DNA of 64,000 nucleotides from Haemaphysalis longicornis (GCA_013339765.2 CM023449.1:223333992-223397991); one strand, 5' to 3'. Positions 9,795-19,495 are shown, counted from the first letter of the stretch. Numbers and translations: made by a program. Notes: generated from the letters alone by a model not told the origin.

Positions 9795-11513
9795 GACGGT
9801 GGCAAAGATCACAAAGGAGTTCACGGAGCGTACAGGGGATCCGTCCCTGAAGACGTGGACTGTACGGCGTTTGCTTCTAGGGATCGTGTTCCAGCGGGGG
9901 AAAAGAAGACGGAACTCTCTGCTGCTTGATCGCAAAGACATCCTCGCATGGCGGCATGAGTACCTGCGTGACATTCAGCAGTACTGAAAGGAAAATCGGC
10001 AGATTTTCTACTTGGGCGAGACCTGGGTGAATGCCGGACTCACAACGTCGACTGTGGGGACTGACACCACAGTGATGTCCAGTGCAGACGCCTTGAACTG
10101 ACTGAAGTGAAGCAGCCTTCAGGTAAAGGTCAGCAGGTCATCGTTACCCACATAGGCAGCAAAGATGGCTGTCTCTGTGTCTGCAGGCGCGGTAGTCGCA
10201 AACGCTCCCAGGGGGTGGCTAAACCAGGGTAACACCCATGGCGCGCAATTTTAGCGAGTTAGTCATGTGGCAGTGGAACTGCGCCAGTTTTAGGAGGCGC
10301 AGGACTCCACTGCAACAGCGTGTCACCTCACACACGGTCAAACCGCACGTGATTCTACTACAGAAAACTCTCGGAGAGGCAAAGTCCTTCACAGGCTAGC
10401 GGCCATCTCGAAGCGCGAGGAGGATACGCGAGGTTTGGCAACCTTGGTCGCAAGGAAATGCTCTTACCATGTACATAAATTACAGATAGCGAAAACCAGG
10501 GCAGAGGTTATGTTGGTGGAAATCATCCCCAACAACTGGCTCAGGAATAGTGTATTTATTATAATATATTACAGCTCGCCGGCGGACCCGCACTGTCCGG
10601 ACTGCGGAGAGGCGTATTGCTCATTAGGTCACATGCTCTGGCGATGCTCTGCAATACGCGGCGCTGTGTTTAAGTACAAAGAGGATTGGGAGGAAGCCCT
10701 CAAAAGCGGCGACCCCTCTGTCCAACTCCTGGCCATCCAGAGGGCCTGCGATAGGGCGGAGGGCCATGACCTGCCTGTCCCTACGTGGGAGCGGCCCGCA
10801 ACTACAACCCCAACGTAGTTCCTCAGGACCAAAAATAAAAGTTATTTGTCTGTCTGTCCGTGGCGAGACGACTGGGGACTACCATGAAGAAATGGATGGC
10901 CACCGCTTCGAGGACTGATTAGACGTTGTGCTGCAGAAGTTCCAGAGGGGTAGCGTCGTAGTCATGGATAATGCCTCCTAGCACTCACGGCGGAGCGAGG
11001 CAGTCCCGACAAAGAATTCCCTCACGGGAACGATTACGCAGTGGTTGGAACTGCAAGGGCATCCAGTATGGCGCTGGGCTGACCAAGAAGCAGCTGCTGG
11101 AGATAGGTTCTCGAGTGAAACCGGGCTTTATCAGCTACCGAGTCAACACGGTTGCTCATAAGGCAAGCTTTATCGTGCTGAGGCTGCCACGTTGCCAGTG
11201 CGAATTCAACCCCGTTGAACAGATCTGGGCGCAAGTGAAGAACGCTTTGGCAGCAACCAACACGACGTTCAACATTAAACATGTGGAACAGCTGCTGGAC
11301 GAAAATGTTGCAGCAGTAACAGCCGAACATTGGCAGGAAGCTGTGAGGCATGTTGAAACACTCGAGGCAAAGTTTTAGCGAGTGATCTACGGAGGTGACC
11401 ACTTTGAGCCGATCGTCATCACGCTTGAAGAGGAGGACGACGAAAGCACTTCCGGTGATTCTACTGCTTCTGACAGCGACGTCTCCGTTGTTTGCAGTCT
11501 TGATGATCTTTGA
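9795..11513 (+). pseudogene. Tc1/mariner-type (DDE_3) transposase, inactivated and split
   Basis: The pieces run in order. 9799-9985 includes RKDILAWRHEYLRDIQQY, then a TGA and YLGETWVNAG near 10007. 10858-11050 includes TGDYHEEMDGH, a TGA, then SVVVMDNASYHS. 11130-11375 includes FIVLRLPRCQCEFNPVEQIW and AQVK. A Glu/Ser-rich tail ends with TGA at 11511. This is the order and motif set of Tc1/mariner-type transposases. The first catalytic aspartate (normally YxDETWV) is glycine here. At least three premature stops, frame changes and a LINE inserted at ~10190-10858 make it dead. Confidence 0.85.
10190..10858 (+). mobile_element. Internally deleted LINE inserted in the mariner-type transposase
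   Basis: The 5' part (ATG at 10238) encodes an endonuclease N-terminus, VMWQWNCASF then KPHVILLQKTL. The usual LQET is LQKT, so the catalytic glutamate is lost. After ~140 unassigned bases the 3' part encodes the C-terminal zinc knuckle CPDCGEAYCSLGHMLWRC and DWEEALKSGDPSVQLLAI, with a stop at 10816, then an AATAAA-containing tail and a TCTG-repeat end. The reverse transcriptase is missing. 5' and 3' ends joined with no RT suggests deletion after insertion or template switching. Confidence 0.75.
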
Positions 11514-11591
11514 AGACAACAGCACTGCCAATGGCACAATCACCTCCGAAGTGTTTTTTGTTGGTAGCGTTTATCACGCCGAAGATACACT

Positions 11592-11808
11592 TAGGCTATG
11601 AGGCCCGCCGTAGTGGAGGGTCCCGATCAATTTTGACCACCTAAAGATCTTTAACGTGCACCGAAATCTCGACACACGGATGTTTTCGCTTTTCGCCTCC
11701 ATCAGAAAAGCAGCCACCGTGACCGAGATCGACCCCGCGTCCTGGGGCTCAGCAGCACAACGCCCTAGCCGTTGAGGCGGCAGGCTGTTGAGGCGGCAGG
11801 CTGTATAC
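11592..11808 (-). mobile_element. Ruka-type tRNA-derived SINE, diverged
   Basis: The reverse complement follows the SINE at 17468-17703: GCTGCTGAG, TTTTCTGATGGAGGCGAAAA, GAGATTTCGGTGCACG, AGGTGGTCAAAATTGAT, and CCCTCCACTACGG at the 3' end. The A-box region is damaged, and a 17-bp piece (GTTGAGGCGGCAGGCT) is tandemly doubled at 11772-11808. It lies directly behind the transposase pseudogene. Confidence 0.8.
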
Positions 11809-14463
11809 GATAAAAACAACACGTCACACACGCGAGCACAATGCGGCCCGGAGTCTGGCCAGACAGCCACAAACTACGCAGGCCTAGCGCTCAACATGGG
11901 GTGGAGCGCGTACGTTTCACAGCACGGAAAAAGAACCCTTGCAACTTCGTCACCGCTAGTGTCGTAGAAGAAAGCCACTCATATTATTCCCTTAAAGAGG
12001 TTGCGTTACGCAGACACACTGTTCCACAATAAATCCAGCAATAAATTCAGCCTCGACGTTCTCCGGTTGATCGGCGATGACGTTGCGCCCAAAAACAGAC
12101 CACCACAATTTCCTCATGTACAAATCACGACTAGGAAAACGACACACAGAACAAACGCGTTCTTGATGCACTACAGCACAACCGTAACACAAATCGCGTA
12201 CAGCGCTTTGGTGCCGGCAAGGTCGTTGTCGCTGGACGACGCGACGGCGGAACGGCTGTGGGCAAGCGAGCGCGGGTATATTATAAGTAGTTCACCTTCC
12301 AAACGTACGTCACTGACGTCACGCTAACGGCGAGACACCATTGGTTGCGGATGAGCACAACATCCCTTTGAAGTTAGAAACGCCGCTGCAGAGTTAAGCT
12401 GTCACCGACTATATTAGAGAACTTCATTTCTCAAAGAAATGGATGTGGTTCCTCAGTCCAGGAGCCACCTCTGCCCTGGGTACCAGTAGTTGCTGGACGC
12501 CCAAGTCAGCGCTGGTCGTGAGGCTTACCAACACCTCGGGAGGGGGAGGAGGAGAGGAAAGAAGTGCGATGACTGGCCTGTGTGCGAATCCGATGATTAT
12601 GTGGGTTAAGGTGCCTGGTTGAGAAGAAAATTGACGTTCTGCGGTGTATTGCGTTGGGTAGAGGCGGGGAAGCAAAGTGGGGAGAGGGAAAGTGTTCGTG
12701 TCAATTTAACGGAGAGTTGTTTCTTCGGGTTCCAGTAGGTTAGTGCGAGGAGGCGGGAGGGATTGTCTAACGTCGCGGTAATCCTGTGTGGTGTCTTAGA
12801 AGGTGACAAGGGTGGAATGTACAAATCGTCCTTGTTAGTCCAAGAAGAGGAGGCTCAGGCTTGCTGGTGGGCACAGTTGGGGACGCAGAAAGTGGGCGAC
12901 CGCCAAGGTCGTGGATAGGCCCAGTAGGTACGTTTGGAGTCAGGACAGACCTCAGAGAGAGATAAAGTGCACCGATGCCTCGCTACGCCGACACTCAATG
13001 ACTATACTCCATTGCAGAGCTTCGCTGCAAAACGCACCTGGGTGTTTAATTACTTACCCTAACTGCGCTGATATATTTGGCTACCTGGATATTACTCAGA
13101 ACCACCATCCCCAATTCAGCCGCCGTGCGTCACAGTCATGCGGAAATCACGTTAGTCGTTTCCTGGTCAGAGCTCCCCATGCAGCGGCTCATTTGGCGCG
13201 CACTGGCGTGTGCGTTCATGTAAGCCATTAGCGGCGCCCGGAAAGTTTCCGGCTGGAAGAGCGCCCGCGCCTTGCACAGCGTGCCCATCAACAGCTCGTT
13301 ACGGCCCGAAATGTGGCGGCGAAGGTGGTTGATGGGGGGTCGGATAATTGCGGAATGACGACCGCAAGACGACACCTGCCTGGAACGTCCTTGTCGATCA
13401 AGCACGGTGGTTGGGAGGGGGAGATATGGGAAGGTAGAGGGTTGCTAGTTAAAAGACAGAACTTACATCCAAATGGGCGCTCCGAAACGGAGCTTTACAA
13501 CGCGCTTCGGCTGGCCCCTGCGGCTAATATTTCTGCGGGGAACTACTATTTCCGGTAATATTTTCGCGAGGAATGCAAAGACATCGGTATTTGCTTTGGT
13601 TTCTGGTGACGTTAGTTAAAGCAAAACTCAGCTCTTCAATTTATTAGTGCCCTTGTATTGCGTTGTACCTGTTTGGTTGGATCTTGAACAGTTAAAGAAT
13701 TGAGCAGTTTTGTCTCGATTCGCAAGAGGTCTTGTTTATGGTGGCAAGAGTTAAATTTCAACAGTAAACTTATGGGTTTGGCTCAAACGTTGTCATGCAA
13801 ACGCTTTTTTTTTTTCTTTCTGAGAAGTATAAACTTTCTGAAAGCGCCGCGGTGGCACTCCTCAGAAGAATGCTGCCCTAGGCTTCTTCTACAGAAATAA
13901 AAAAAAAACTGCGTTCTTTTCTGCCCAACCGAAATGAAAAACTTTTCTTTTTGTCAAGGTGTAGCGTAATTAAACCCTGTTGAAGCAAGTTTCTTTCCAC
14001 CAGTACTTCTATTTGGGTTATCTTAAATATGACTGGCCCGCTTTTGCTAGGCCCAAAGGAATTTTCTGAATGCCTACAAATGAGCTGCTCTGTAGAGTCA
14101 TCGCTTAAATGTACCGGCAAATTCCACTGGTCTCCTCGAACAGGTTTTCTTGCTCCAACGCAGGAGCAAGAAAAACAAGCTTACCCTAACGCGACCAGGG
14201 GCACCTGTCGTTTGTTAGAACTGGCCAACTACACGAATTTAGTTAAAATATCTTACTGTCTCGGCTGATACGTTTCCAGTAACAAAACAGTGTGTCTTTT
14301 TATAGCCCCTAGAAAGCAAGTTGAGCTAATACTTTCCGTAAGTGCAAAACACGTTGCAAAAGCCCCGACGAACTCATTAACTACCTCGTTTTGCGCTACA
14401 TCTTCGCGGGTGACTTACGCCGCAGTTATACACGCAACTAGAGGCGAAACTTGACAAAAACTT
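11809..14463. other. Unassigned stretch
   Basis: 2.6 kb with no recognisable coding region. It is GC-balanced to 13.5 kb and AT-rich afterwards. It includes CGTCACTGACGTCACG at 12306 (a CRE-like palindrome) in otherwise unremarkable sequence. Confidence 0.4.
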
Positions 14464-14700
14464 GCGCAGACAGTCTCCCACGCGGCCCTAGCAATTCTGG
14501 CAAAACGCAGCCCACCGGGACGAGACGTAGAGCTCGTGTGGGTTCCGGCACACTCGAAAGTGGAAGGGAACGCCCTCGCCGACCATACGCCCGCGAACTA
14601 GCAGACCGGGCCGAGGACGACTCGGAGCTACTGCACCCAATTACGAGCTACCGCGAGATTACCCGGCTGTACAGGAGCGCCAGGTTCAGGCTTCCGCGCT
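14464..14700 (+). pseudogene. LINE ORF2 RNase H / C-terminal fragment, frameshifted
   Basis: Frame one reads AQTVSHAALAILAKRSPPG, then VELVWVPAHSKVEGNALAD, to a TAG at 14599. The neighbouring frame continues ARELADRAEDDSELL and SYREITRLYRSARFRLP. VxLxWVPAHSxVxGNxxAD is the C-terminal block of the RNase H domain found in tick non-LTR retrotransposons, and the following YRxITRLYR segment is the linker to the zinc knuckle. One frameshift separates the two. Confidence 0.75.
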
Positions 14701-14716
14701 TTTTTCAAGACACCAC

Positions 14717-14727
14717 TGCGCATGCGC
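14717..14727. promoter_or_regulatory. NRF-1-type palindrome upstream of the THAP-type exon
   Basis: TGCGCATGCGC is the palindromic NRF-1 consensus. It lies ~150 bp upstream of the ATG at 14873 in a GC-rich stretch, a plausible TATA-less promoter position. Similar sites occur at 53238 and 44111, so one match is weak evidence alone. Confidence 0.3.
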
Positions 14728-14872
14728 GAAGCCCTAGCGGTGAACGGGAAAAACTGTTTGGAGGGCTACTGCACCATCCGTCTGCAGCGTCCACCGATAC
14801 TCGGCTGAGGCCCATGCATCGTCGGCAACGTGAACTGCAAATATCTAGCCCCTTTTGTGTCGTTTGAATGCA

Positions 14873-15027
14873 ATGCCGCTTTCGTGTGCTGCATACAAGT
14901 GCACCTCTCGGGCCAAGGGGGACAAGAAGGAGCGTTTCTTTCCCTTCCCATCAGCTACGCGCGTCACGCAACGCCGAGGAGCCTGGATTAGGGCTGTGAG
15001 ACGCCAGTCTGAAAATGGGAAGCGGAA
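14873..15027 (+). CDS. THAP-type zinc-finger first exon (truncated)
   Basis: The frame reads MPLSCAAYKCTSRAKGDKKE, then RFFPFPSATR, then RGAWIRAVRRQSENGKR. Cys-x4-Cys, an FPFP block and a tryptophan followed by a basic helix are the first half of a THAP domain, the C2CH DNA-binding module of host THAP proteins and P-element transposases. The second half (Cys-x2-His) is missing. A GT at 15028 could be the donor of a first exon. Alternatively the frame simply runs into the TAACCGCAG terminus of the element starting at 15029, whose first three bases form its stop codon. Confidence 0.55.
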
Positions 15028-15727
15028 GTAACCGCAGTTAAGTTTAACCGTGGTTACGAAACTTTAACCGCGGTTATCACAAACTGCGGTTTTGTCTGTT
15101 ACACACGAAATTCCGATTGTGGTGACCGCGGTCACTTGGTTGTGAGCGTATCAAAAATAAATTACCCCACTTTTAACTTAACGAGAAAAAAACAAAAGAG
15201 AAGGAGTGTAGACAAAACGAAATATCGTTAAAGCAGTCGCTTCAAACCCAAACGCAACGCACTCGCGCGCGGCGAAGAGAGAAGCTTCCCCAACTGCTCG
15301 CAACCGGCTTGATTTGCTCAGGTCTGCTCGGTGCTGGGAACTTCAGGCTTAGCATCGCGGTGGATATTTGACCGCCGCTATCTCTAAGATTTATTCATCA
15401 TCGTCATCTCTACAACTGCGAATTACAATCCATAGCACAATTTTTCACCGCACTAACATCAACTTTCTCGCATGTGGAAGTTCTTTTCCGCGATCAGATT
15501 GATTTGGAAGAGCGGCGATAAGCTGTTGCTGCCGTGGTCTGGGCCGGTTCGAGCCGCTTGCAGTTCCGTGCGGGCAGGCGCGCCGGCGCGTTCACAGGCA
15601 CGGCCGACGTGCGCGCCAATAGTTTGCGAGTGCTGAAAACGCTTAATGATTGCCTGGTTTATCCATTTTAGGGGCGAAGCTCCTTAGGGCGTGGGTCTGT
15701 CCATCCTCGACGTATGTATGTAGCCAC

Positions 15728-15913
15728 CTCTAGTTTAGTTCTTGGATTGTTTACTAGATGGCGTGGCTACCTCTAGTTTAGTTCTTGGATTGTTTACTAG
15801 ATGGTGGTACTTGTATATGATGAAAAGAAGCGCTTGGATTGTTTACTAGATGGCGTGGCTACCTCTAGTTTAGTTTAGTTCTTGGATTGTTTACTAGATG
15901 GCGGGGAGCGTTG
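15728..15913 (+). repeat. 43-bp minisatellite, about four units
   Basis: Each unit carries TTGGATTGTTTACTAGATGG, at about 15743, 15786, 15835 and 15885. The first two units are exact 43-mers; the later ones differ by short indels. It lies in the 5' untranslated part of the nested element. Confidence 0.9.
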
Positions 15914-15956
15914 TAATAAAATCCGTTCGCTGTTGGCGCGCGCTCGGAGTCGCCCG

Positions 15957-16403
15957 ATGGATAAGGCTGCAGATGTGCGAGCCCGCGAGGCAGAAGCGCT
16001 TCGTGAAGCTGCGCGACGCCGCCGCCAAGATCCTGCCGTACGAGAGCGGGAGGCCGAAGCGTGTCGTCTGGCTGCGCGACGACGCCGCCAAGATCCCAGC
16101 GTTCCAGAACGAGAGGCCCAAGCGTCACGGCAACGGCGCGAGGACCCTGCCGTACGCGAAGCGGCACGGCTGCGGCGCGAAGAGGATCTCCAAAACGTCA
16201 GAGAACGGGAAGCGGCGAGAAAGCGCGCGTATCGGCAGGCAGACCCCGATGCAGTGAGAGCTCGTGAGGCGTCTGCAAAACGCATCAGGCGAGCTCAGCC
16301 CCAAGGTGCCGACGCGCGGTTTAAGCGAGACTTTCTAGACGTTACGTTCGGACACAGATGTAGTGGGAGAACTTTCACTGAAGAGTCACGGTTTTACCGA
16401 TGA
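15957..16403 (+). CDS. N-terminal repeat region of a Helitron-type protein, truncated
   Basis: From the ATG at 15957 the protein repeats RAREAEALREAARRRRQDP-like units (15957-16260, about six), a highly charged Arg/Glu helix. It continues DADAVRAREASAKRIR-like and RFKRDFLDVTFGHRCS. In tick and spider proteins this block is followed by VCDRLWF and then the Rep/helicase domains of Helitron-like elements. Here the frame passes from FGHRC directly into the element's 3' terminal sequence and stops at 16401. It is therefore an internal-deletion derivative that lost all catalytic domains. A longer frame without ATG extends back to 15882. The family assignment is from memory of related tick proteins. 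Confidence 0.6.
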   Translation: MDKAADVRAREAEALREAARRRRQDPAVREREAEACRLAARRRRQDPSVPEREAQASRQRREDPAVREAARLRREEDLQNVREREAARKRAYRQADPDAVRAREASAKRIRRAQPQGADARFKRDFLDVTFGHRCSGRTFTEESRFYR

Positions 16404-16944
16404 TTTCCCCTCAGGAGCTTCGCCCACTCATCATCATTCACCCCGTGGATATGCTGTGAATTTTTTTTTTGGCGGACGACGCGCGGAATTCAGAAATTTA
16501 GCAGGGCTTTTGTCGTAGTTGATCGGGTGGATCGGGAAACGAGCCGCTACTGACGGGCAGTCGCGCTGCCTGCAGAGCAACGCAAAAAACGCCAGCGCCT
16601 CTTTGGGGGCAGCGTTGGGGTGCCCGCTATTTGGGAACCTTTGTTTCCTCGGAACGCCAGGTGATTCTTTTTTTTTTTTTTTTGCCTCTGCTGATGCACC
16701 GTCACTTGCGTCCGAACTGACTTGCGCGATTTTGAGCACTGCGGCTGCGGGAACTGCGGTTAGCGTTTCGCAGTTAGCGTGACTGAACTGAGGTGGTCAA
16801 GCTCAGTTTGCGTTAACCATGGTTAGCCGGGTAACCGCAGTTTCGTCTGCCGTGTAACGCAGCAAACTGCTGCTTTGTCTAACCGCGGTTCGCTTACCGT
16901 GGTTAGAGTCCGTGGTTGGGCGTGGGCCAAGTCCGTCCAGCCGT

Positions 16945-17145
16945 TGGTAACGGCAGAGTCCTTCAATGGTTTACTAGTCACGAAACTTTGGCGCTCGTTT
17001 CATATAGGGACCGCGTGCGCCACAAAGGGCGCCACCGCCGCACGAAGGGCATCCAGCCGCCGCACATGCGGCTCTTGGCGTGCAAACGCTCGCTGCTTTT
17101 GGTGTCTGCGCGCTGATTAAGTGTGTTTTTTCTTCGTAGTAGTTA
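16945..17145 (+). repeat. Dispersed promoter-like repeat, copy 1
   Basis: GGTAACGGCAGAGTCCTTCA and TTTACTAGTCACGAAAC are shared with the minus strand at 19453-19495, followed in both by a cytosine-rich stretch with GGCGCCACC. Copy 2 lies directly upstream of a THAP-type start codon. Copy 1 is followed by only a 23-codon frame. Confidence 0.5.
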
Positions 17146-17452
17146 GCGATGAATAGTCCAGTCATTGTGCATATCACCTGCCTTGAATGGAGTGTTATTT
17201 TTCGAAATAAATTACCGTAGACTTCGGCCGCGAACGGCAACGGCTTCTGTGTGCTCTGTCACGAGCGCTGCGCCGTCGTGTTTACGGATTTTTAAGTCTA
17301 TATTGCTTCTTTTCTTTAAGCAAAGTTGTAAATACCACACATACGGTAGCTGTGTAGTCACGGACTGCTGCGGGCCTATCGATAATACAATAAAAAAACT
17401 AAAAAAAAAAAACAAATAAGCGTCGTTTCAGACTACGCCTAATGAATCCGTT

Positions 17453-17467
17453 GATTGCTCTGGAATG
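17453..17467 (+). repeat. Target-site duplication, left
   Basis: GATTGCTCTGGAATG, identical to 17704-17718, flanks the SINE. Confidence 0.95.
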
Positions 17468-17703
17468 ACCCGCCGCGGTGGCTCAGTGGCTAAGGCGTTG
17501 CGCTGCTGAGCACGAGGTCGCGGGTTCGATTCCCGGCCGCGGCGGCCGCTTTTCTGATGGAGGCGAAAAGCAAAAACGCCCGTGTGTACGAGATTTCGGC
17601 GCACGATAAAGATCCCCAGGTGGTCAAAATTAATCCGGAGCCCTCCACTACGGCGCGCCTCATCGCCTGCGTTGCGTCGGCGCGTTAGACCCAACAATCA
17701 ATC
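17468..17703 (+). mobile_element. Ruka-type tRNA-derived SINE, full length
   Basis: The head has an A box TGGCTCAGTGG (17479-17489) and a B box GGTTCGATTCC (17523-17533), the internal RNA polymerase III promoter, with tRNA-like spacing of 33 bp between them. The body contains TTTTCTGATGGAGGCG, AGGTGGTCAAAATTAATC and CCCTCCACTACGGCG, then CATCGCCTGCGTTGCG and a short CAATCAATC tail. A perfect 15-bp duplication on both sides shows LINE-style insertion by target-primed reverse transcription. Intact promoter boxes and an unmutated duplication imply a fairly recent insertion. This family is characteristic of ticks. Confidence 0.95.
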
Positions 17704-17718
17704 GATTGCTCTGGAATG
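17704..17718 (+). repeat. Target-site duplication, right
   Basis: Identical 15-mer to 17453-17467. Confidence 0.95.
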
Positions 17719-18031
17719 CACAGAACGCTAAAAGAGATAGCCCAATAGTATTGTCGTTTCCATGAGTGGGTACATATTTGAGAACATCTAAAACACTGAA
17801 GAAACGCGAAGGATCAAAACACGTAGAGGTAAATGTTGCACCATGTGTCTTTCTGCTTTCACGCTTTGCAATCCTTGCAAAAACAGGAAGCGAAAAAAGA
17901 ACACTAAAACTGATTTTATCACACTCAACAAAAAATTCAATCTTACGAAAGGAGACAAAAGAGCGTGGTCCAGCGTACAAAAATTTATTTTTTCGCACTG
18001 CGATGTGCAGCACACGGAGGAAACAGAATAT

Positions 18032-18572
18032 TGTCACGAAGCCAAGAACGACGCAAAGCTTTTCTGAACGCAGCGAGCTAGCGAGCTCCTGCACTACAAA
18101 AACTCCCACCTCCCCTCGCGGGAACCCCTGTGTAGATGCGACGCATAGGGGGTTCACGTTGCAGCGTTGGACAGTGGAGGAACGGCGCTGGAACGATGGA
18201 GCTGAGCGGCGCAGGCAGCGCGTTTTATAGCGCGCATAAACGGTGAGGGGACGCGCCGGCGCCAGTGCGTCTGCCGCGGCTATGACGCAACACAATCTAA
18301 CACAATCCAATCCAATCCAAATCCAATCCAAGCAATCCAATCCAATCCAATCCAATGCCCCTCGCGAGAGAGTGTTCGCTATCGGAGAGGAGAGGGGGTG
18401 AGCGGCGGAGAGCGCAGCTCGCGCGGCAAGGAGAATGGGGGAGGGGCGGATGCCGACAAACAACGCCGACGACGCCGGATGCAGGGACAAGGCGAGTGAA
18501 TGAGATGCAGTCGCCCCTAAAAGACTAGAATGAAACAAACGTCGAAGAAACAGTCCGCAGTGTGACGTGCAC
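18032..18572 (-). mobile_element. Possible solo LTR
   Basis: On the minus strand a TATA box (CTATAAAACGCGC at 18220-18232) sits ~190 bp before an end reading TCGTGACA, the classic CA terminus of many Gypsy LTRs (TGTCACG on the plus strand at 18032). Upstream is a GC-rich U3-like stretch that includes the AATCC array. A start TGTGCACGTCACAC near 18572 is possible but unproven, and no coding region lies beside it. Confidence 0.3.
18292..18357. repeat. (AATCC)n microsatellite
   Basis: About twelve units of AATCC with three indel interruptions. Confidence 0.9.
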
Positions 18573-19059
18573 AGATGAACGTCGATAAAGTGAGTTGCGC
18601 GGCGTTTGCTATGCATTCATTACTCTCGGAACGTTATTAATTTCAGATCCATGGAAATAATATCGAGAACATTGTCGAAGAAACAAAATATCAAGCTAGC
18701 GACAAGGTGGCATCCTTTCCATATCACACAATATTGTCCGACGGGACGTACGACAAAAAGAGCAAACGGGCGCTCCGGTTGAAACGCCAGATAAGAAACC
18801 GGAATCGGCCACGCGCGGTTACAAAACAAACAAAACGAACCCAAGGGATAATTCGCGGAAATATGAAAAGTAAAAGCACAAGGACGTCCCAAAGCTTTTT
18901 TACACGCGAGCCTGAGCGCAAGGTAATACAAGTTTGCAAACAGGTAATGAAGCACTGCTACAACCTGACTGATATGACAAAAATCCAGGTTTAAGTTACC
19001 CTTGTACAATTCTAGGTCCACGGTGCTCTCAAAAGGGTACATTGCTTTTTCCATTCTCA

Positions 19060-19249
19060 CACACAGTGCATTTCCACACACTGTCACACACTTATATTCG
19101 AAGCTGAAATCTCCCGTTGCTTGCCTTGGAATGGCGCGCCTCCATTTCTCACGCAGCTGCCCGTCGCTCGGCCAACAGAACAAGGAAACATTTTCTGTGG
19201 TATCGTTGTACAAGGAACGACATCCCTGGACGCAACACATGTTCGCCAT
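19060..19249 (-). CDS. THAP-type zinc-finger start (N-terminal half)
   Basis: From the ATG at 19249 the frame reads MANMCCVQGCRSLYNDT, then VSLFCWPSDGQLREKWRRAI. Cys-x3-Cys, a Phe-x-x-Pro-like loop and a tryptophan followed by RxAIxR match the first half of a THAP domain. The frame stays open to 18620 (209 codons), but beyond ~19070 the sequence is hydrophobic and unlike any THAP protein, so I end the call there. A splice junction or truncation is likely near that point. Upstream lies the repeat shared with 16945. Confidence 0.45.
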
Positions 19250-19495
19250 CGTCGTTGCACTACTTAAGTCGCATCACAAGAGCGCGACATGCACGTTACA
19301 TTTTTTTCCCGCACAAAACAAACACAACTCGCCGCGGCTCCGCCGTTCGAGCCAGTGCAACGCCGCCCGAAGAGTGACCTCAGAGAGAGGGTGGCGCCTC
19401 CGCGCGGCGGCCAAAGGCAGCATATGAAGCTCTCCCATTGAGTTACGGAGCAGTTTCGTGACCAGTAAAGCATTGAAGGACTCTGGTAACGGCAA
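19250..19495 (-). promoter_or_regulatory. Dispersed promoter-like repeat, copy 2, upstream of the THAP-type start
   Basis: The minus strand carries GAGTCCTTCAATGCTTTACT and GTCACGAAACTG, matching 16945-16987, then a GC-rich region with GGCGCCACC and ends at the ATG of 19249. Position and base composition suggest a 5'-UTR/promoter that has been copied with its gene or transposon. Confidence 0.4.

Larger units (their letters stand above)
15662..16440 (+). mobile_element. Element with GGGGCGAAGCTCC ends, nested in the palindrome-ended element
   Basis: The left terminus GGGGCGAAGCTCCTTAGGG and right terminus CCCCTCAGGAGCTTCGCCC are imperfect inverted repeats of ~19 bp, a family very common in ticks. 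Inside are a 43-bp tandem repeat (15728-15913) and a coding region. The insertion interrupts repeat R between ATCCATTT and GCGGAATTCAGAAATTTA. The 28.7-kb copy of R is uninterrupted at this point and acts as the empty site. Confidence 0.7.
15029..16905. mobile_element. Palindrome-ended element, split by a later insertion
   Basis: Both ends consist of repeated AACCGCGGTT-like palindromes and a GTTTTGTCTGTTACACxCG block. The left copy is 15029-15110 and the right copy, inverted, 16815-16905. The interior at 15290-15660 and 16475-16560 belongs to a dispersed repeat (R) also found at 19820-20480 (minus) and 28105-28800 (plus). In the 28-kb copy the two halves are contiguous, so the block 15662-16440 was added later. 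No coding capacity of its own is visible. Confidence 0.55.

Noticed and set aside
11034..11543. 169-codon minus frame
   Set aside because: Antisense to the transposase pseudogene, whose sense strand carries the recognisable motifs.
15875..16285. 136-codon antisense frame rich in Arg/Ser
   Set aside because: Shadow of the Arg/Glu-repeat coding region on the other strand.
17660..18616. 318-codon minus-strand frame, the longest in the window
   Set aside because: It runs across the SINE tail and the AATCC array (translating as repeated DWIG/LD) and an LTR-like U3; no domain, biased only by GC-rich repeats.
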